Source of the DNA: Nocardia amamiensis
Lineage (GTDB): Bacteria > Actinomycetota > Actinomycetes > Mycobacteriales > Mycobacteriaceae
NCBI RefSeq assembly: GCF_015477605.1
Contig: NZ_JADLQX010000010.1
Coordinates: forward strand, 172,384 to 236,383
DNA length: 64,000 nucleotides
Direction: 5' to 3'
In this document: positions 42,891-52,797 of the stretch, one piece after another
Layout: each line of letters begins with the position of its first letter
Numbering within the stretch: the stretch's first letter is position 1
Notes under the pieces: model-generated
Told to the model about the DNA's origin: nothing
The model's database searches: none
Seen by the model: only the letters and a program-made list of their open reading frames with translations
Position numbers and translations under genes: made by a program

Positions 42891-42968
42891 ATGAACCCCA
42901 TGCACATGTTGTGTCAGTGGATGTGCAGCCTGATGGGTGGTTGCCCGATGATGGGGCAGCCGATGTGA
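42891..42968 (+). CDS. 25-residue Met/Cys-rich microprotein, probable copper binder
   Basis: ATG 42891 preceded by GAAGGAA with good spacing; TGA 42966-42968. The peptide begins MNPMHMLCQWMCSLMGGCPM and ends MGQPM: eight Met, three Cys and one His in 25 residues. Such composition has little use except soft-metal binding, as in small bacterial copper metallothioneins, though it is not similar to MymT. It lies between DUF2933 and SHOCT/P1B-ATPase genes. Too short for usual gene finders; coding status rests on the ribosome site, composition and context. Confidence 0.65.
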   Translation: MNPMHMLCQWMCSLMGGCPMMGQPM

Positions 42969-42989
42969 CACCCACCCCAAGCTCCCAAC

Positions 42990-43139
42990 TCACCCGGCTA
43001 GGCACGGTGGGTGGCGCAACAAAACGCCGCACCACTGAAACGAGGTGTCGGTCGATGAGGGTGGTCGACCGGAGTTCAGCTCGTTGCAGCGCACCGCGAT
43101 AGCCACGACCTCGATCGCCGGGCGCATTACCTCGCCCAT
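42990..43139 (-). pseudogene. Possible truncated DUF1622-like membrane gene
   Basis: A very good GGAGGTGATCGG precedes ATG 43139. The first ~20 residues (MGEVMRPAIEVVAIAVRCNE) look like the start of a small membrane protein such as DUF1622, then the sequence becomes unrelated and stops after 49 codons. Probably a gene start left after a deletion. Low confidence. Confidence 0.3.
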
Positions 43140-43353
43140 CCGATCACCTCCATGAGGGGCCACCGCTCGTATCTCGTCCGCCGACATCTCGCTGCTGGCG
43201 AGGCTGTGATCCCTCGCATGACAGGGCTCGCGGCCTCCGCGCGGGCGTCCGGGCTCTTCTACATCTGCTCGGAATGGCCCGCCTACAGGCGGGAGCCACC
43301 TTGCGGAGCCGGTGACAGCAGGTCGGCGGCGTGTACGTCGAGTCTGCGCGGTA

Positions 43354-43380
43354 ATACCCGCGGGGGGTAGGGACCTTCGG
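43354..43380 (+). promoter_or_regulatory. Shared 27-bp promoter element, copy 2
   Basis: ATACCC (from 43354) followed by GTAGGGACCTTCGG (43367-43380), 146 bases before the SHOCT gene. It is near-identical in its second half to copy 1 (13 of 14). The rest of the 386-base gap 43140-43525 shows no gene. Confidence 0.6.
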
Positions 43381-43525
43381 ATGCGTCGGAAGGGCACCTT
43401 GTCTCTAGCTGCCGCGGTCAGCGGCGCGCACCGTAGGAAGCGCCGATCGCACCCCCAAGCCGACACATCAGCGGAATGGGGCGTCGCGACGACGCTGGTG
43501 AATCGCATCGATTGAGGAGCGTCCG

Positions 43526-43822
43526 ATGATGTTCTGGTATGGCGACGAGGGGATGAGTGGGTGGGATTACGGGCTCATGACCGTTGGCATGGTGGTGTTC
43601 TGGGTACTGGTGATCGGCGGGGTGATCCTCACAGTCCGATACCTGGCTCAGCCGTCGGCACCGGTCGGCGGCGCGCCGATCGTGCGCCCCAGCGCCGAGC
43701 AAGTGCTGGCCGAGCGATTCGCCCGCGGTGAGATCGATGCCGACGAATACCACCATCGACTGGCTACGCTGCGCGGCGATATCGGCTCCGGCGCAGGTCC
43801 GAAGAGCCCCGGTGACGGGTAG
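43526..43822 (+). CDS. SHOCT-domain membrane protein
   Basis: 98 residues. N-terminal MMFWYGDEGMSGWDYGLMTV then GMVVFWVLVIGGVILTVRYL membrane helix; C-terminal SHOCT motif EQVLAERFARGEIDADEYHH then RL. Very similar to the product of 52798-53076, so one is a duplicate. Function unknown; encoded in operon with the P1B ATPase 187 bases on. Confidence 0.85.
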   Translation: MMFWYGDEGMSGWDYGLMTVGMVVFWVLVIGGVILTVRYLAQPSAPVGGAPIVRPSAEQVLAERFARGEIDADEYHHRLATLRGDIGSGAGPKSPGDG

Positions 43823-44009
43823 CGATTCGTACCCGGACAGCCTCGTGGCCGAGGGAGTCGATTTGCCTCGCGGTCCGACGCGGCGCCTGTGTCGCGCCGC
43901 CCGCCCATTGACTATGGCCGACTGCTCGGTGATCCACGTCGTGCATCCCGCGCCGAAACACCGTCCGCGACTAATACTTTTGACTATCGGCCTCTGGAGG
44001 AGTGCCCCC

Positions 44010-46502
44010 GTGACAACCAATTCTGATACTCATCTACACCCGCCGAAGGAACGCGCCACCGCCGTGCTCGATGTGCGTGGCCTGCTGTTCGCCTCGGAGC
44101 AGAACGTTGTCGCCGCGAGGCTCGCTCGCCGCCCCGGCGTGCATCGAGTCGAGGTCAACCCGGTGGCGCAGACCGCCACCGTGGTCTACGACCAGACACA
44201 GACCACGATTGCCGCGCTGCGGGACTGGGTGATCGACTGCGGCTACCACTGCGCCGGTCGGTCGCTGCCCGCCCACCTCTGCGACCCTCTGACCGAACCG
44301 GACCCACCCGTGGACGCCGGGCACCACGATGACGCCGGACATGCTGGTCAGCTGGCGACTGCGGAGCCCATCGACGATGTCGGCCACACCGTGGCGGCCC
44401 CTGCTCACACCGAACGCCAAGCCGGTGCCGGCGACCTGCGTTCTCCGCACGAGGCGATGGGCCACGGCGGGCATGCCGGGATGTCGATGGCATCCATGGT
44501 GGCCGACATGCGCAACCGGTTCCTGGTGGCGTTGGTGTTCTCGATCCCGATCGTGATCTGGTCACCCATCGGCCGCGACGTGCTCGGGCTGGACGTGCCG
44601 GTTCCGTTCGGTCTGCGTGAAGACCTCTGGGCGCTACTGCTGAGTCTGCCGGTGATCTTCTACTCGTCGTGGATCTTCTTCGACGGCGCCGCTCGCGCGC
44701 TGCGGGCCCGCACGCTGGACATGATGGTGCTGGTCGCGGTCGCGATCGGCTCGGGTTGGCTGTACTCGCTGGTGATCACGCTGACCGGCGGCGGCGAAGT
44801 GTTCTACGAGGCCGCGACCGTGCTGGCCGCGTTCGTGCTGCTGGGGCACTGGTTCGAGATGCGCGCCCGCGGCGGCGCCAACGACGCCATCCGCACCCTG
44901 CTCGACCTCGCTCCGCCGAAAGCGCTGGTGCTGCGCGACGGCGAGTCCGTGGAGATCCCCACCGCCGCGGTCGCGGTCGGTGATCTGCTGCTGGTGCGTC
45001 CGGGCGCAAAGATCGCCGTAGATGGGGTCGTGGAGGACGGCGACAGCGAGATCGACGAATCGATGGTCACCGGCGAAAGCCTGCCGGTGCACAAGGCCCC
45101 CGGCTCCGCGGTCATCGGCGCCACCATCAACACCAACGGCACCCTGCGGGTGCGCGCGACCAAGGTCGGCGCGGACACCGCGCTGGCTCAGATCGTGCAA
45201 CTCGTGCAAGAAGCACAGAATTCGAAGGCCCCCGGCCAGCGTCTGGCCGACAAAGCAGCTTTCTGGCTGGTGTTCGTCGCCCTGATCGGCGGTGGCGGCA
45301 CGCTCGCGGCCTGGCTGCTGCTGTCCGATCGCCCGTTCTCGGCAGCGATCCTGTTCGCGATCACCGTCGTGGTCATCACCTGCCCCGACGCCCTCGGACT
45401 GGCCACCCCCACCGCGATCATGGTCGGCACCGGTCTCGGCGCCAAACGCGGTGTGCTATTCAAAAACGCGATGGCACTGGAGACTTCAGCCCGAATCCAG
45501 ACGGTAGTTATGGACAAGACCGGAACCCTCACCAAGGGCGAACCCGAGGTCACCGACGTCATCACCAACGGCATCGGCGAAACCGAGATGCTGCGCCTGG
45601 TCGCCGCGGTGGAACGCGAATCCGAACACCCCCTTGCCCAAGCCGTCGTCCGCTACGCGGAAAACGCAGGGGTAGCTCGGGTTCGGGCCGAAAAGTTCGA
45701 GAACGTCCCCGGCCACGGTGCGATCGCCGAGGTCGAGGGCCACCGTGTCGTCGTCGGCAACCGGCGGCTGGCCGAACGAGAGGGCATCGACCTCGGCGCG
45801 CTGGCCGCCCGCCGCCACGAACTGGCCGCCACCGGACGCACCGCGGTGATCGCCGCCGTAGACGGCAAGGCCGCAGCGATCGTCGGCATCGCCGACGCGC
45901 CCCGCGAAACCTCGCCAGCGGCCGTCGCCGCGCTGCACGATCTCGGCATCCAGGTGGTCATGCTCACCGGCGACAACGAAGCCACCGCCAGGCGCATCGC
46001 CGAGCGGCTCGGCATCGACACCGTCGTCGCCGAAGTACTGCCCGGCGACAAAGCCACCAAGATCGCCGAACTACAAACCGGCGGCCGCCAGGTCGCCATG
46101 GTCGGCGACGGCGTCAACGACGCCCCCGCCCTCGCCCAAGCCGACCTCGGCATCGCCATCGGCGCCGGCACCGACGTCGCCATCGAAACCGCCGATGTCG
46201 TGCTCATGCGCTCCGACCCGCTCGACGTGCCCACCGCCCTGCGCATCGGCCGCGGCACGCTAGGCAAAATGCGCCAAAACCTTGCCTGGGCCATCGGATA
46301 CAACACCATCGCCCTGCCCATCGCCGCCGGCGTCTTCGAACCCGCCTTCGGCCTGATGCTGCGCCCGGAGATCGCCGCACTGTCCATGTCCGGATCAAGC
46401 CTCATCGTCGCCGTCAACGCCCTCGCTCTCAAACGACTCCGGCTCCCCACACCGAAACCGGCGCACGCTGGAACCTCCCAGGCGACACGGGTGATCGCGT
46501 AG
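44010..46502 (+). CDS. P1B-type heavy-metal ATPase with CPD motif
   Basis: 830 residues from GTG 44010, after GGAGGAG. The N-terminal HMA-like domain lacks CxxC (LDVRGLLFASEQNVVAARLA), then a His/Met-rich linker (AGHHDDAGHAGQ; MGHGGHAGMSMASM). Core motifs: TGES, TCPDALGLATP (Cys458-Pro-Asp460), DKTGTLTKGEPEV (Asp502), SEHPLAQAVV (HP motif) and GDGVNDAPALAQADLG. The transmembrane metal site is CPD instead of CPC or CPH, so metal or oxidation-state preference may differ; copper or silver export is likely from context. Confidence 0.9.
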   Translation: MTTNSDTHLHPPKERATAVLDVRGLLFASEQNVVAARLARRPGVHRVEVNPVAQTATVVYDQTQTTIAALRDWVIDCGYHCAGRSLPAHLCDPLTEPDPPVDAGHHDDAGHAGQLATAEPIDDVGHTVAAPAHTERQAGAGDLRSPHEAMGHGGHAGMSMASMVADMRNRFLVALVFSIPIVIWSPIGRDVLGLDVPVPFGLREDLWALLLSLPVIFYSSWIFFDGAARALRARTLDMMVLVAVAIGSGWLYSLVITLTGGGEVFYEAATVLAAFVLLGHWFEMRARGGANDAIRTLLDLAPPKALVLRDGESVEIPTAAVAVGDLLLVRPGAKIAVDGVVEDGDSEIDESMVTGESLPVHKAPGSAVIGATINTNGTLRVRATKVGADTALAQIVQLVQEAQNSKAPGQRLADKAAFWLVFVALIGGGGTLAAWLLLSDRPFSAAILFAITVVVITCPDALGLATPTAIMVGTGLGAKRGVLFKNAMALETSARIQTVVMDKTGTLTKGEPEVTDVITNGIGETEMLRLVAAVERESEHPLAQAVVRYAENAGVARVRAEKFENVPGHGAIAEVEGHRVVVGNRRLAEREGIDLGALAARRHELAATGRTAVIAAVDGKAAAIVGIADAPRETSPAAVAALHDLGIQVVMLTGDNEATARRIAERLGIDTVVAEVLPGDKATKIAELQTGGRQVAMVGDGVNDAPALAQADLGIAIGAGTDVAIETADVVLMRSDPLDVPTALRIGRGTLGKMRQNLAWAIGYNTIALPIAAGVFEPAFGLMLRPEIAALSMSGSSLIVAVNALALKRLRLPTPKPAHAGTSQATRVIA

Positions 46503-47029
46503 GACACAGCGGCCGGGCTCGAGCGCCAACTCCAGAAAAGGCTGTGCCCGGCCACCACCTCGGACAGACTTCGGGTATCCGACGCGGTCCAACCCGCAGG
46601 ACTCGGGTATCCGACGAGCGGACGGTCGGACCACCGTGGCATCGGCGCCGGAATTGCCCTGCTGCCGGTGCGGCCAGTTCATGATCGTGTGCACAATCCG
46701 GTCCGACTCCAGATCCAGCGCTGCTCATCTGATGTGAACCGACCCCGTGTCGCGCCGAATTGCTTGGCATTCGGCGATGCCTGCTCGCGCGGCGACGCAG
46801 CAGGATCGGACGGGGGCGGGAGGTTCTTCCGGCGCTGCCTGCCCGAGCGGTTGAGCCGTGGCTATCAGCGCGTCCCGGTGATCGACCGATGGCCCGGCGA
46901 TCGGAACATGCTGGGTGTACCGCAACACCGAGGAGAACGGCTGGCTGCGCCCATGTGACAACCCCGCCAGCTCACCATGCCTGTGCGACGACTGTCATAC
47001 CGGTACGCCATAAAGCTCATCTCACCTGA
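46503..47029. other. Intergenic stretch with a direct repeat
   Basis: 527 bases between convergent genes. TCGGGTATCCGACG occurs at 46571-46584 and again at 46603-46616, 32 bases apart; each contains CGG-GTAT-CCG. No convincing gene or terminator. Because both neighbours end here, the repeats could be remnants rather than operators. Confidence 0.45.
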
Positions 47030-50000
47030 TCAGCCTGGTAGTCCGCGATTGCTCCGACCGATGCAGTCAGATGTCGAGGTCACGGGATCCGGTCGGGTAT
47101 CTGGTTCGGTGGTGGCATACCCGGTCGGCGCGAGCGGGAACTCCCGGACTTCGCCGCCGCTCAGGGAGGTTCGAACCCCGCCCGCCTCGACCCGGATGTC
47201 GGCGGCGGTGGCGCTGCGGCGGCTGGTCAGCCGAAGCCGGGTGTGGTCGAGGTCGACGTCGATGCGGTGACCCCGGTAGTGCAGGCCGAACCGGATCGCG
47301 GTCAGGTTGCCGGGGAGCCGGGGGTCGAAGGTGAGTTGGCCGCCGTGGCAGCGCAATCCGGCGAAGCAACGCAGGACGATGTCGATGGTGCCGGCCATGG
47401 CGCCCAGGTGGATGCCGTGTGCGGTGGTGCCGCCCTGGGTGTCGTCGAGATCGGCGACAAGGGCTTCCTCGAAAACGGTCCATGCCTGGGCCGGGCGCAT
47501 CCGGGCCAGCACGGAGGCGTGCACCACGCGGCTCAGGGTTGATCCGTGTGCGGTGCGCTGGAGGTAGTAGTCGACCGTGCGATCGAGCAGATCCGGTGGG
47601 CAGGGGTAGCCGAGCCGGTCGAGGATTTCGGGCAGCTGGTCGGGGCCGAGGAGGTAGATGAGCATCAGGACGTCGGCCTGTTTGGACAGCTTGTACCGGT
47701 TGGTGCTGTCGTTCTCGGCTTCGAGGATCAGGTCGAGCCGGCCGATGTTGCCGTATTGTGCCCGGTAGCGTTCCCAATCCAGTTCCGCCAGGGCGTCGTA
47801 TCCGTGGAACTGGCTGATCACGCCGTCGTGGAACGGGACGAACAGCTTGCGGCTCAGCCGGAGCCAGGCGTCGGGTTCGCTCGCTTCGTCGATCCGCATG
47901 CGGGCGGTGAGTTCGTCGCGGGTGTGGCCGTCGAGCAGGTCGAGGATTTCGACCGCCCTGCGGCAGACCCAGGCGGTCATAATGTTGGTGTAGGCGTTGT
48001 CGCGCAGCCCGGATCCTGGGGTCTCGGGGTAGCCGTCGTGGTATTCGTCGGGGCCGACCACACCGGCCAGGTGGTAGCGGCCGGCTTGCGCGTCGTAGGT
48101 CGCCATCGATGTGAACAGCCGGGCCACTTCGATGATGAGTTCGGCACCGTGTGCTGCGAGCCAATCCAGATCACCGGTGCATTCGTAGAACTGCCAGGCG
48201 TTGTGGGCCACGGCCAGGCCGATGTGGCGCTGCCGGTGGGAGTTGTCGGGCATCCATCGCCCCGAGCGCGGATTGAACAGGTGCGCTGGTGTTTCCTCGC
48301 GTCCGTCGCTGCCGCTCTGCCAGGGAAACATCGCGCCGCCCGAGCCGATTGCCGCCGCGGCGGCACGGGCGGCGGGCAGCCGCCGGGACCGGTAGCGCAG
48401 CAGCGACCGCGCCACCTCGGGTAGGTGCAGTGTGATGATAGGCAGGACGAACAACTCGTCCCAGAACACATGGCCGCGGTAGCCTTCGCCGTGCAATCCG
48501 CGGGCGGGAACTCCGGCGTCCAGATCCGCGGTGTGCGTGGTGAGCGTCTGCGCGAGGTGAAACAGGTGCAGGTTGAGCACCAGCTGCCGCTGGATGCCCG
48601 CACCGTCCAGCTCGATCGCGAAGCGGTCCCACAGTTGCGCCCAGGCATCGCGGTGGCTGGGCAGCAGGTCGGCGAATCCGCCGGGCGTGCGACGCAATTC
48701 GGTCAACGCGGCCAGACTCGGTGACGCGATGGCCGGGTCCCGCGAGGTGACGATAGCCGCGGTCTTGTCGATCACCACCGGCTGCCCGTCGAGGAGCCGG
48801 ACATCCGCCTGCTGCGCGTGAATTCCGGTGCGGTCGACCTCATCCGAGTGAAGATGACGAGTCCTGCCACTGCTGGCGGTGGTGCGGACGGCAGTCGCGA
48901 TCCGGATCCGGCTCAGCGAGGTCTGGGTTTGCACCAGCAGAAGGCTGTCGGGCGTGTGGCCAGCGGTGAGACCGACCAAGTGCTGGCTGTTGAGCGCCCG
49001 ATATTCGGCAACGTTGGAGTTGTTGACACCGGCATCGATGCCCGACCGCACCCGGACCCGGCCGCTCCATCCCTGCGCGAGGAGGGTGGTCTGCAGCGCG
49101 GCCACGTGCGGGCGGGCCATCGACACCAGCCGACGCTGACTCAGGTGCAGGACCCGCCCATCCGCGTCGACCAGCTGCACGGTCCTGGTCAGAACGCCGG
49201 TGCGAAGATCCAGCTCGCGTCGCTCCTGCCGGACGCTCAGACCACCTGCCGACCACCACGGCCCCTCGTCGATGCTCAGGTCCAGCACCGTCCAGTCCGG
49301 GGTGTTGACCATGTGCTCGTCCTCGACCGCACGACCGTGCAGCGTGCTGGTGACCCGGTTGTAGACACCCGCGAGGTAGATGCCCGGATAGTGCGCCGAG
49401 TCGGCGCGGTGTTCGGTTGCCGCGCCTCGGGTGCCCAGATATCCATTGGCCAAGACGGTCAGCGCTTCGCGATGTCCCTCGTGCGCCGGATCGAAGCCCT
49501 CGTAGACCAGCAGCCACGGGTCCCGACGCAGCGCACCGAGATCCAGTTCGGCGACATCGCCGAGCACCAGGTGCGCTCCCGCCCGCTCCAGCGCGGCGCG
49601 CTGTCCAGTACGGTCGATGCCCACGACGAGACCGAATCCCCCACGAATCCCGGCCTCGACCCCGGCGACGGCGTCTTCGACGATCGCGCTGCGCCGCGGT
49701 CGCACGCCGAGCCGGTGGGCCGCCTCCAGGAACATGGCCGGATCCGGTTTGCCCGCAAGGTGCATTCGCATCGCGACGACGCCGTCGACGACGACGTCGA
49801 ACAATTCACGCAGTTGTGCCGCTTCCAGCAGCGGGCCGGCGTTGCGGCTGGCGGTGACCAGCCCGGTGCGGATCCCGCCCGCGCGCAGCCTGTGCAGCAG
49901 GGCGACGGTTCCCGGGAACACCCGGACCCCTTGCCGCGCCAGCAGATCCTGGTAGATCGAGTTCTTGCGGGCGGCCAGACCGTATGCGGTCCAGCCGTCC

Positions 50001-50323
50001 CCCGGATCGCCGTCGTCACCATAGGGGATCTCGATCCCACGCGAACCGAGGAAGGCCACGACACCGTCCTCCCGAGTCCGGCCATCGACCCAGCGGCGGT
50101 AGTCGCGGACGATGTCGAACGGCTCCCGCGCCGCGTTCCGGCCGGCGCGAGGATCCTGTAGGGCGGTGTCGAACAGCTGTTTCCACGCTTGCGCGTGCAG
50201 GGCGGCGGTGTCGGTGACCACACCGTCCATGTCGAAGATGACCGCGTCGTAGGGCGGCGTGGCTCCGGCGACCAGGGATTCGCGCCCTGTCGCCGAGGCG
50301 GTGCGGGTGTCGCGGGCGGTCAT
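47030..50323 (-). CDS. HAD phosphatase/glycoside hydrolase 65 fusion (OtsB1-like)
   Basis: 1097 residues from ATG 50323 with GGAGGCGA. Residues ~25-245 are a beta-phosphoglucomutase-type HAD domain (VIFDMDGVVTD, nucleophile Asp31). Residues ~270-1080 are a GH65 phosphorylase/hydrolase; the catalytic acid lies in VVGPDEYHDG (~760). Same layout as mycobacterial Rv2006/OtsB1, a DosR-regulon gene. It should convert a disaccharide such as trehalose or kojibiose to glucose phosphates. Coupled to phosphoketolase (ATGA). Confidence 0.87.
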   Translation of the reverse strand: MTARDTRTASATGRESLVAGATPPYDAVIFDMDGVVTDTAALHAQAWKQLFDTALQDPRAGRNAAREPFDIVRDYRRWVDGRTREDGVVAFLGSRGIEIPYGDDGDPGDGWTAYGLAARKNSIYQDLLARQGVRVFPGTVALLHRLRAGGIRTGLVTASRNAGPLLEAAQLRELFDVVVDGVVAMRMHLAGKPDPAMFLEAAHRLGVRPRRSAIVEDAVAGVEAGIRGGFGLVVGIDRTGQRAALERAGAHLVLGDVAELDLGALRRDPWLLVYEGFDPAHEGHREALTVLANGYLGTRGAATEHRADSAHYPGIYLAGVYNRVTSTLHGRAVEDEHMVNTPDWTVLDLSIDEGPWWSAGGLSVRQERRELDLRTGVLTRTVQLVDADGRVLHLSQRRLVSMARPHVAALQTTLLAQGWSGRVRVRSGIDAGVNNSNVAEYRALNSQHLVGLTAGHTPDSLLLVQTQTSLSRIRIATAVRTTASSGRTRHLHSDEVDRTGIHAQQADVRLLDGQPVVIDKTAAIVTSRDPAIASPSLAALTELRRTPGGFADLLPSHRDAWAQLWDRFAIELDGAGIQRQLVLNLHLFHLAQTLTTHTADLDAGVPARGLHGEGYRGHVFWDELFVLPIITLHLPEVARSLLRYRSRRLPAARAAAAAIGSGGAMFPWQSGSDGREETPAHLFNPRSGRWMPDNSHRQRHIGLAVAHNAWQFYECTGDLDWLAAHGAELIIEVARLFTSMATYDAQAGRYHLAGVVGPDEYHDGYPETPGSGLRDNAYTNIMTAWVCRRAVEILDLLDGHTRDELTARMRIDEASEPDAWLRLSRKLFVPFHDGVISQFHGYDALAELDWERYRAQYGNIGRLDLILEAENDSTNRYKLSKQADVLMLIYLLGPDQLPEILDRLGYPCPPDLLDRTVDYYLQRTAHGSTLSRVVHASVLARMRPAQAWTVFEEALVADLDDTQGGTTAHGIHLGAMAGTIDIVLRCFAGLRCHGGQLTFDPRLPGNLTAIRFGLHYRGHRIDVDLDHTRLRLTSRRSATAADIRVEAGGVRTSLSGGEVREFPLAPTGYATTEPDTRPDPVTSTSDCIGRSNRGLPG

Positions 50324-52758
50324 GTCGCCTCCGGCCGCGGGGCCGCAGCGGGGCGGGTGCCGTGTGGCGGAAACGGCCAGTGCCAGCCGGTGATCTCGGG
50401 CATGTCCTGGCCGTGGGCGCGGATGTACTGGCGGTGCTGGACCAGCTTGTTCTTCAATAGTTCTCGCGCGTGGGCGGCGATCGGTCGCAGCCGCGGCACC
50501 CGGTCGATGACGTCGATGGCGAGGTTGTAGCGGTCGATCTGGTTGAGCACGCACATGTCGAACGGTGTGGTGGTGGTGCCTTCTTCCTTGTAGCCACGGA
50601 CATGGAGGTTGTGGTGGTTGCTGCGCCGGTAGGTCAGCCGGTGGATCAGCCACGGGTAACCGTGGTAGGCGAACACGACCGGGGTGTCGGTGGTGAACAG
50701 CGCGTCGAACTCCCGATCCGACAGCCCGTGCGGATGCTCACGGTCGTCCTGTAACCGCATCAGATCGACCACGTTCACCACCCGGAGCCGCAAGTCCGGC
50801 AAAAGATGCCGCAGAATGTCGACCGCCGCCAGCGTCTCCATCGTCGGCACATCGCCCGCGCAGCCGAGCACCACATCCGGCCGCACCCCGTCGTCGTTGC
50901 TCGCCCACTCCCAGATGCCGATTCCCTTGGTGCAGTGCACGATCGCGTCGTCGATGTTCAGGTACTGCACCTGCGGCTGCTTACCGGCGACGATCACATT
51001 GACGTACTGGCGGCTGCGCAGGCAATGATCGGCCACCGATAGCAGGGTGTTGGCGTCCGGCGGCAGATACACGCGGATCACGTCGGACTTCTTGTTGACC
51101 ACATGGTCGATGAAGCCCGGGTCCTGGTGGGAGAACCCGTTGTGGTCTTGACGCCACACGTGCGAGGTGAGCAGATAGTTCAGCGACGGGATCGGCCGCC
51201 GCCACGGAATCCGGTTGGTGGTGCGCAGCCACTTCGCGTGCTGGTTGAACATCGAGTCGACGATATGGATGAACGCCTCGTAGCAGGAGAACAACCCGTG
51301 CCGCCCGGTCAGCAGATAGCCCTCGAGCCAGCCTTGGCAGGTGTGCTCGGACAGGATCTCCATCACCCGCCCGTCTGGGGCCAAGTGGTCGTCGGTCGGC
51401 AGAGCCCGGGCATTCCAGGCGCGGTCGGTCACCTCGAGGACGGCGCCGAGCCGGTTGGAGTTGTTCTCATCCGGGGCGAACATCCGGAACGTCGTCATGT
51501 TCTTGCGCATCACATCCCGCAGGAACGCACCCAGGATCCGGGTGGACTCGGCCGTCGCGGAGCCCGGTTGCGCGACCGGTGTCGCGTAGTCACGAAAATC
51601 GGGAAAGTCGAGCCCGCGCACCGTCGGCCCACCGTTCGCGTGCGGGTTCGCGCTCATCCGCCGCTCCCCCACCGGATGCAGCTGCCGGATTCGGGCCACC
51701 GGGGCGCCGGTCGCATCGAACAGTTCCTCGGGCCGGTAGCCGCGCAGCCACTGCTCGAGCACCGCGCGGTGCTCCGCCCCCCGCGCATCACCGAAAGGCA
51801 CCTGATGTGCGCGCCAATAGTCTTCCACCGGCAATCCGTCGACCTGTTTCGGGCCGGTCCAGCCCTTCGGGGATTTCAGCACGATCATCGGCCAGCGCGG
51901 CCGCTGCGTGACACCGTCGCGCCGGGCGCGCTGCCAGATCGCCGCGATGTCGTCCAGACACCGGTCCAGTGCGGCGGCGAACGCCTGATGCATCTGCTCC
52001 GGGTCCGAACCGGCCACGATGTAGGGGATATGTCCGAAGCCGCGCAGCAGATGGTCGAGTTCGTCGTCGTCGATGCGCGCCAGCACACTGGGGTTGGCGA
52101 TCTTGTAGCCGTTGAGATGCAGGATCGGCAGCACCGCCCCATCGCGCCGCGGATTCACGAACTTCGTCGAGTGCCAGCCCGCCGCAAGCGGGCCCGTCTC
52201 CGCTTCCCCGTCGCCGATCACCGCGGCCACGATCAGATCCGGATTGTCGAACGCCGCCCCGTAGGCGTGCGTGAGGGAGTATCCCAGCTCGCCACCTTCG
52301 TGGATGGAGCCCGGGGTCTCGGGTGCGACGTGGCTGGGAATGCCGCCCGGGAACGAGAATTGCGTGAACAGTCGCTTCATCCCGGCCTCGTCCAGGGACA
52401 CCTCGGGATAGGTTTCGCTGTAGGTGCCCTCCAGCCAGGCCGCCGCCACCGGCCCGGGACCGCCGTGTCCCGGGCCCATCACATAGATCATGTTCAGATC
52501 CCGCGCCATGATCACCCGGTTCAGGTGGGCGTAGATGAAATTCAATCCCGGTGTCGTGCCCCAGTGACCGAGCAGCCGCGGCTTGATGTGCTCCGGCCGC
52601 AACGGTTCCCGCAGCAGCGGGTTGTCCATCAGGAAGATCTGGCCCACCGACAGATAGTTCGCCGCCCGCCACCACGCATCGATGTCTGCCAGCTGCTCTG
52701 GCGTCAACGGTTGTGCCGTGTACCGGGTTTCGACCTCGACTTCGGCTCCACGAGTCAT
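50320..52758 (-). CDS. xfp: Xylulose-5-phosphate/fructose-6-phosphate phosphoketolase
   Basis: 812 residues, full length for the family. Signature regions are present: YLSVGQIFLMDNPLLREPLR, LGHWGTTPGLNFIYAHLNR, the thiamine-diphosphate motif IGDGEAETGPLAAGWHSTKF, and DHNGFSHQDPGFIDHVVNKK. It splits xylulose 5-phosphate or fructose 6-phosphate with phosphate to acetyl phosphate, giving ATP without oxygen. With OtsB1-like and D-lactate dehydrogenase it makes a plausible hypoxic sugar-use route. Confidence 0.95.
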   Translation of the reverse strand: MTRGAEVEVETRYTAQPLTPEQLADIDAWWRAANYLSVGQIFLMDNPLLREPLRPEHIKPRLLGHWGTTPGLNFIYAHLNRVIMARDLNMIYVMGPGHGGPGPVAAAWLEGTYSETYPEVSLDEAGMKRLFTQFSFPGGIPSHVAPETPGSIHEGGELGYSLTHAYGAAFDNPDLIVAAVIGDGEAETGPLAAGWHSTKFVNPRRDGAVLPILHLNGYKIANPSVLARIDDDELDHLLRGFGHIPYIVAGSDPEQMHQAFAAALDRCLDDIAAIWQRARRDGVTQRPRWPMIVLKSPKGWTGPKQVDGLPVEDYWRAHQVPFGDARGAEHRAVLEQWLRGYRPEELFDATGAPVARIRQLHPVGERRMSANPHANGGPTVRGLDFPDFRDYATPVAQPGSATAESTRILGAFLRDVMRKNMTTFRMFAPDENNSNRLGAVLEVTDRAWNARALPTDDHLAPDGRVMEILSEHTCQGWLEGYLLTGRHGLFSCYEAFIHIVDSMFNQHAKWLRTTNRIPWRRPIPSLNYLLTSHVWRQDHNGFSHQDPGFIDHVVNKKSDVIRVYLPPDANTLLSVADHCLRSRQYVNVIVAGKQPQVQYLNIDDAIVHCTKGIGIWEWASNDDGVRPDVVLGCAGDVPTMETLAAVDILRHLLPDLRLRVVNVVDLMRLQDDREHPHGLSDREFDALFTTDTPVVFAYHGYPWLIHRLTYRRSNHHNLHVRGYKEEGTTTTPFDMCVLNQIDRYNLAIDVIDRVPRLRPIAAHARELLKNKLVQHRQYIRAHGQDMPEITGWHWPFPPHGTRPAAAPRPEAT

Positions 52759-52797
52759 GTGCTGGTCACTCCTGACCGTCCGCGCGCCGGCACGTGC

